Shown here in pieces: positions 5,736 through 5,995 of a stretch of DNA of 5,995 bases (position 1 is its first letter; every line of letters begins with the position of its first letter). The position numbers were made by a program, and so were the translations under genes. The notes under the pieces were generated by a model. The model did no database searches. It was not told the origin of the DNA and saw nothing but the letters and a program-made list of their open reading frames with translations. Source of the DNA: Buttiauxella sp035271705 (GTDB lineage: Bacteria; Pseudomonadota; Gammaproteobacteria; Enterobacterales; Enterobacteriaceae); assembly GCF_035271705.1 (NCBI RefSeq), contig NZ_DATERI010000021.1:1-5995 (forward strand). The letters run 5' to 3'.

Positions 5736-5995
5736 GCCCTTGAGTGTTGTTTAACGTGCTGTTATTAAACTGAAATCCCACTAAAACCTTCTCCATGTGC
5801 CAATCATTGTTGTCGGGTGCTGCATAAGCCAATGGTAAACCATTAACAGGCCTTCAAGAAGTCTCCACAATGAAGGAATAATGCATCGCTCTACTGAATA
5901 TGACTGTTCTCATTCATATCTTTTTGCAATTTAAATGCGAAAAAAGTGACAAACTGCAGTAAAAGAGGCGGCTGAATTTATTTTTATCGAGGGTA
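5736..5995. other. Upstream region of sbcB, probably shared with a rightward gene
   Basis: I see no gene of normal size here. On the minus strand TTTAAT (5769-5764) is a fair -10 for sbcB, about 38 bases before the TTG, but no good -35 fits with it. A perfect palindrome, AATGGT-AA-ACCATT, lies at 5831-5844, and a longer-spaced inverted repeat CCTTCA/TGAAGG at 5851-5876. At the right end, GAGGG (5989-5993) looks like a Shine-Dalgarno for a + strand gene starting just beyond the window. In E. coli, dacD is divergent from sbcB here, so dacD is a guess for that gene. Promoters remain uncertain. Confidence 0.4.
5831..5844. promoter_or_regulatory. Palindrome upstream of sbcB, possible operator
   Basis: AATGGT-AA-ACCATT is a perfect six-plus-six inverted repeat in the gap upstream of sbcB. 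It may bind a dimeric regulator for either flanking gene. I do not recognise it as a known site. Confidence 0.25.

Noticed and set aside
4439..5743. Long + strand open frames opposite sbcB (107, 171 and 256 codons)
   Set aside because: They are mirror frames of the conserved sbcB coding sequence and resemble no known protein.

Overview
The window looks like chromosomal DNA from a member of the Enterobacteriaceae. Three of its four genes read from end to end like the Escherichia coli K-12 proteins YeeY, PlaP (YeeF) and SbcB, from the region beside the histidine operon. Base composition appears moderate, near half G+C, and codon use looks uniform. I cannot fix the genus. I see no transposase, phage gene, tRNA, rRNA or CRISPR array.

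Layout from left to right: a LysR-type regulator (yeeY, +, 35-949); a 145-bp gap holding an intrinsic terminator directly in front of the next ribosome binding site; a GabT-type class III aminotransferase (+, 1095-2393); a second strong terminator (2402-2431); a putrescine importer of the APC superfamily (plaP, +, 2599-3963, not the longer reading from a GTG at 2527); a 334-bp convergent intergenic region with three tandem, hairpin-forming 88-bp repeats (4013-4276); exonuclease I (sbcB, -, 4298-5725, apparently starting at TTG); and 270 bp upstream of sbcB that probably also lead into a + strand gene starting just past the window.

The three + strand genes make a plausible small amine module. 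PlaP brings in putrescine, the aminotransferase could act on GABA (the breakdown product of putrescine) or a similar omega-amine, and YeeY may regulate one or both. The module link is inferred from position and from what is known of the families. sbcB is an unrelated DNA repair and recombination gene.

As I remember the K-12 locus, this one differs in two ways. An aminotransferase gene sits between yeeY and plaP, and yeeE-yeeD are missing between plaP and sbcB, where the 88-bp repeats are found instead. The two points most worth following up are the repeat array and the terminator that transcripts must apparently read through to reach the aminotransferase gene. The protein-coding genes themselves belong to known families.
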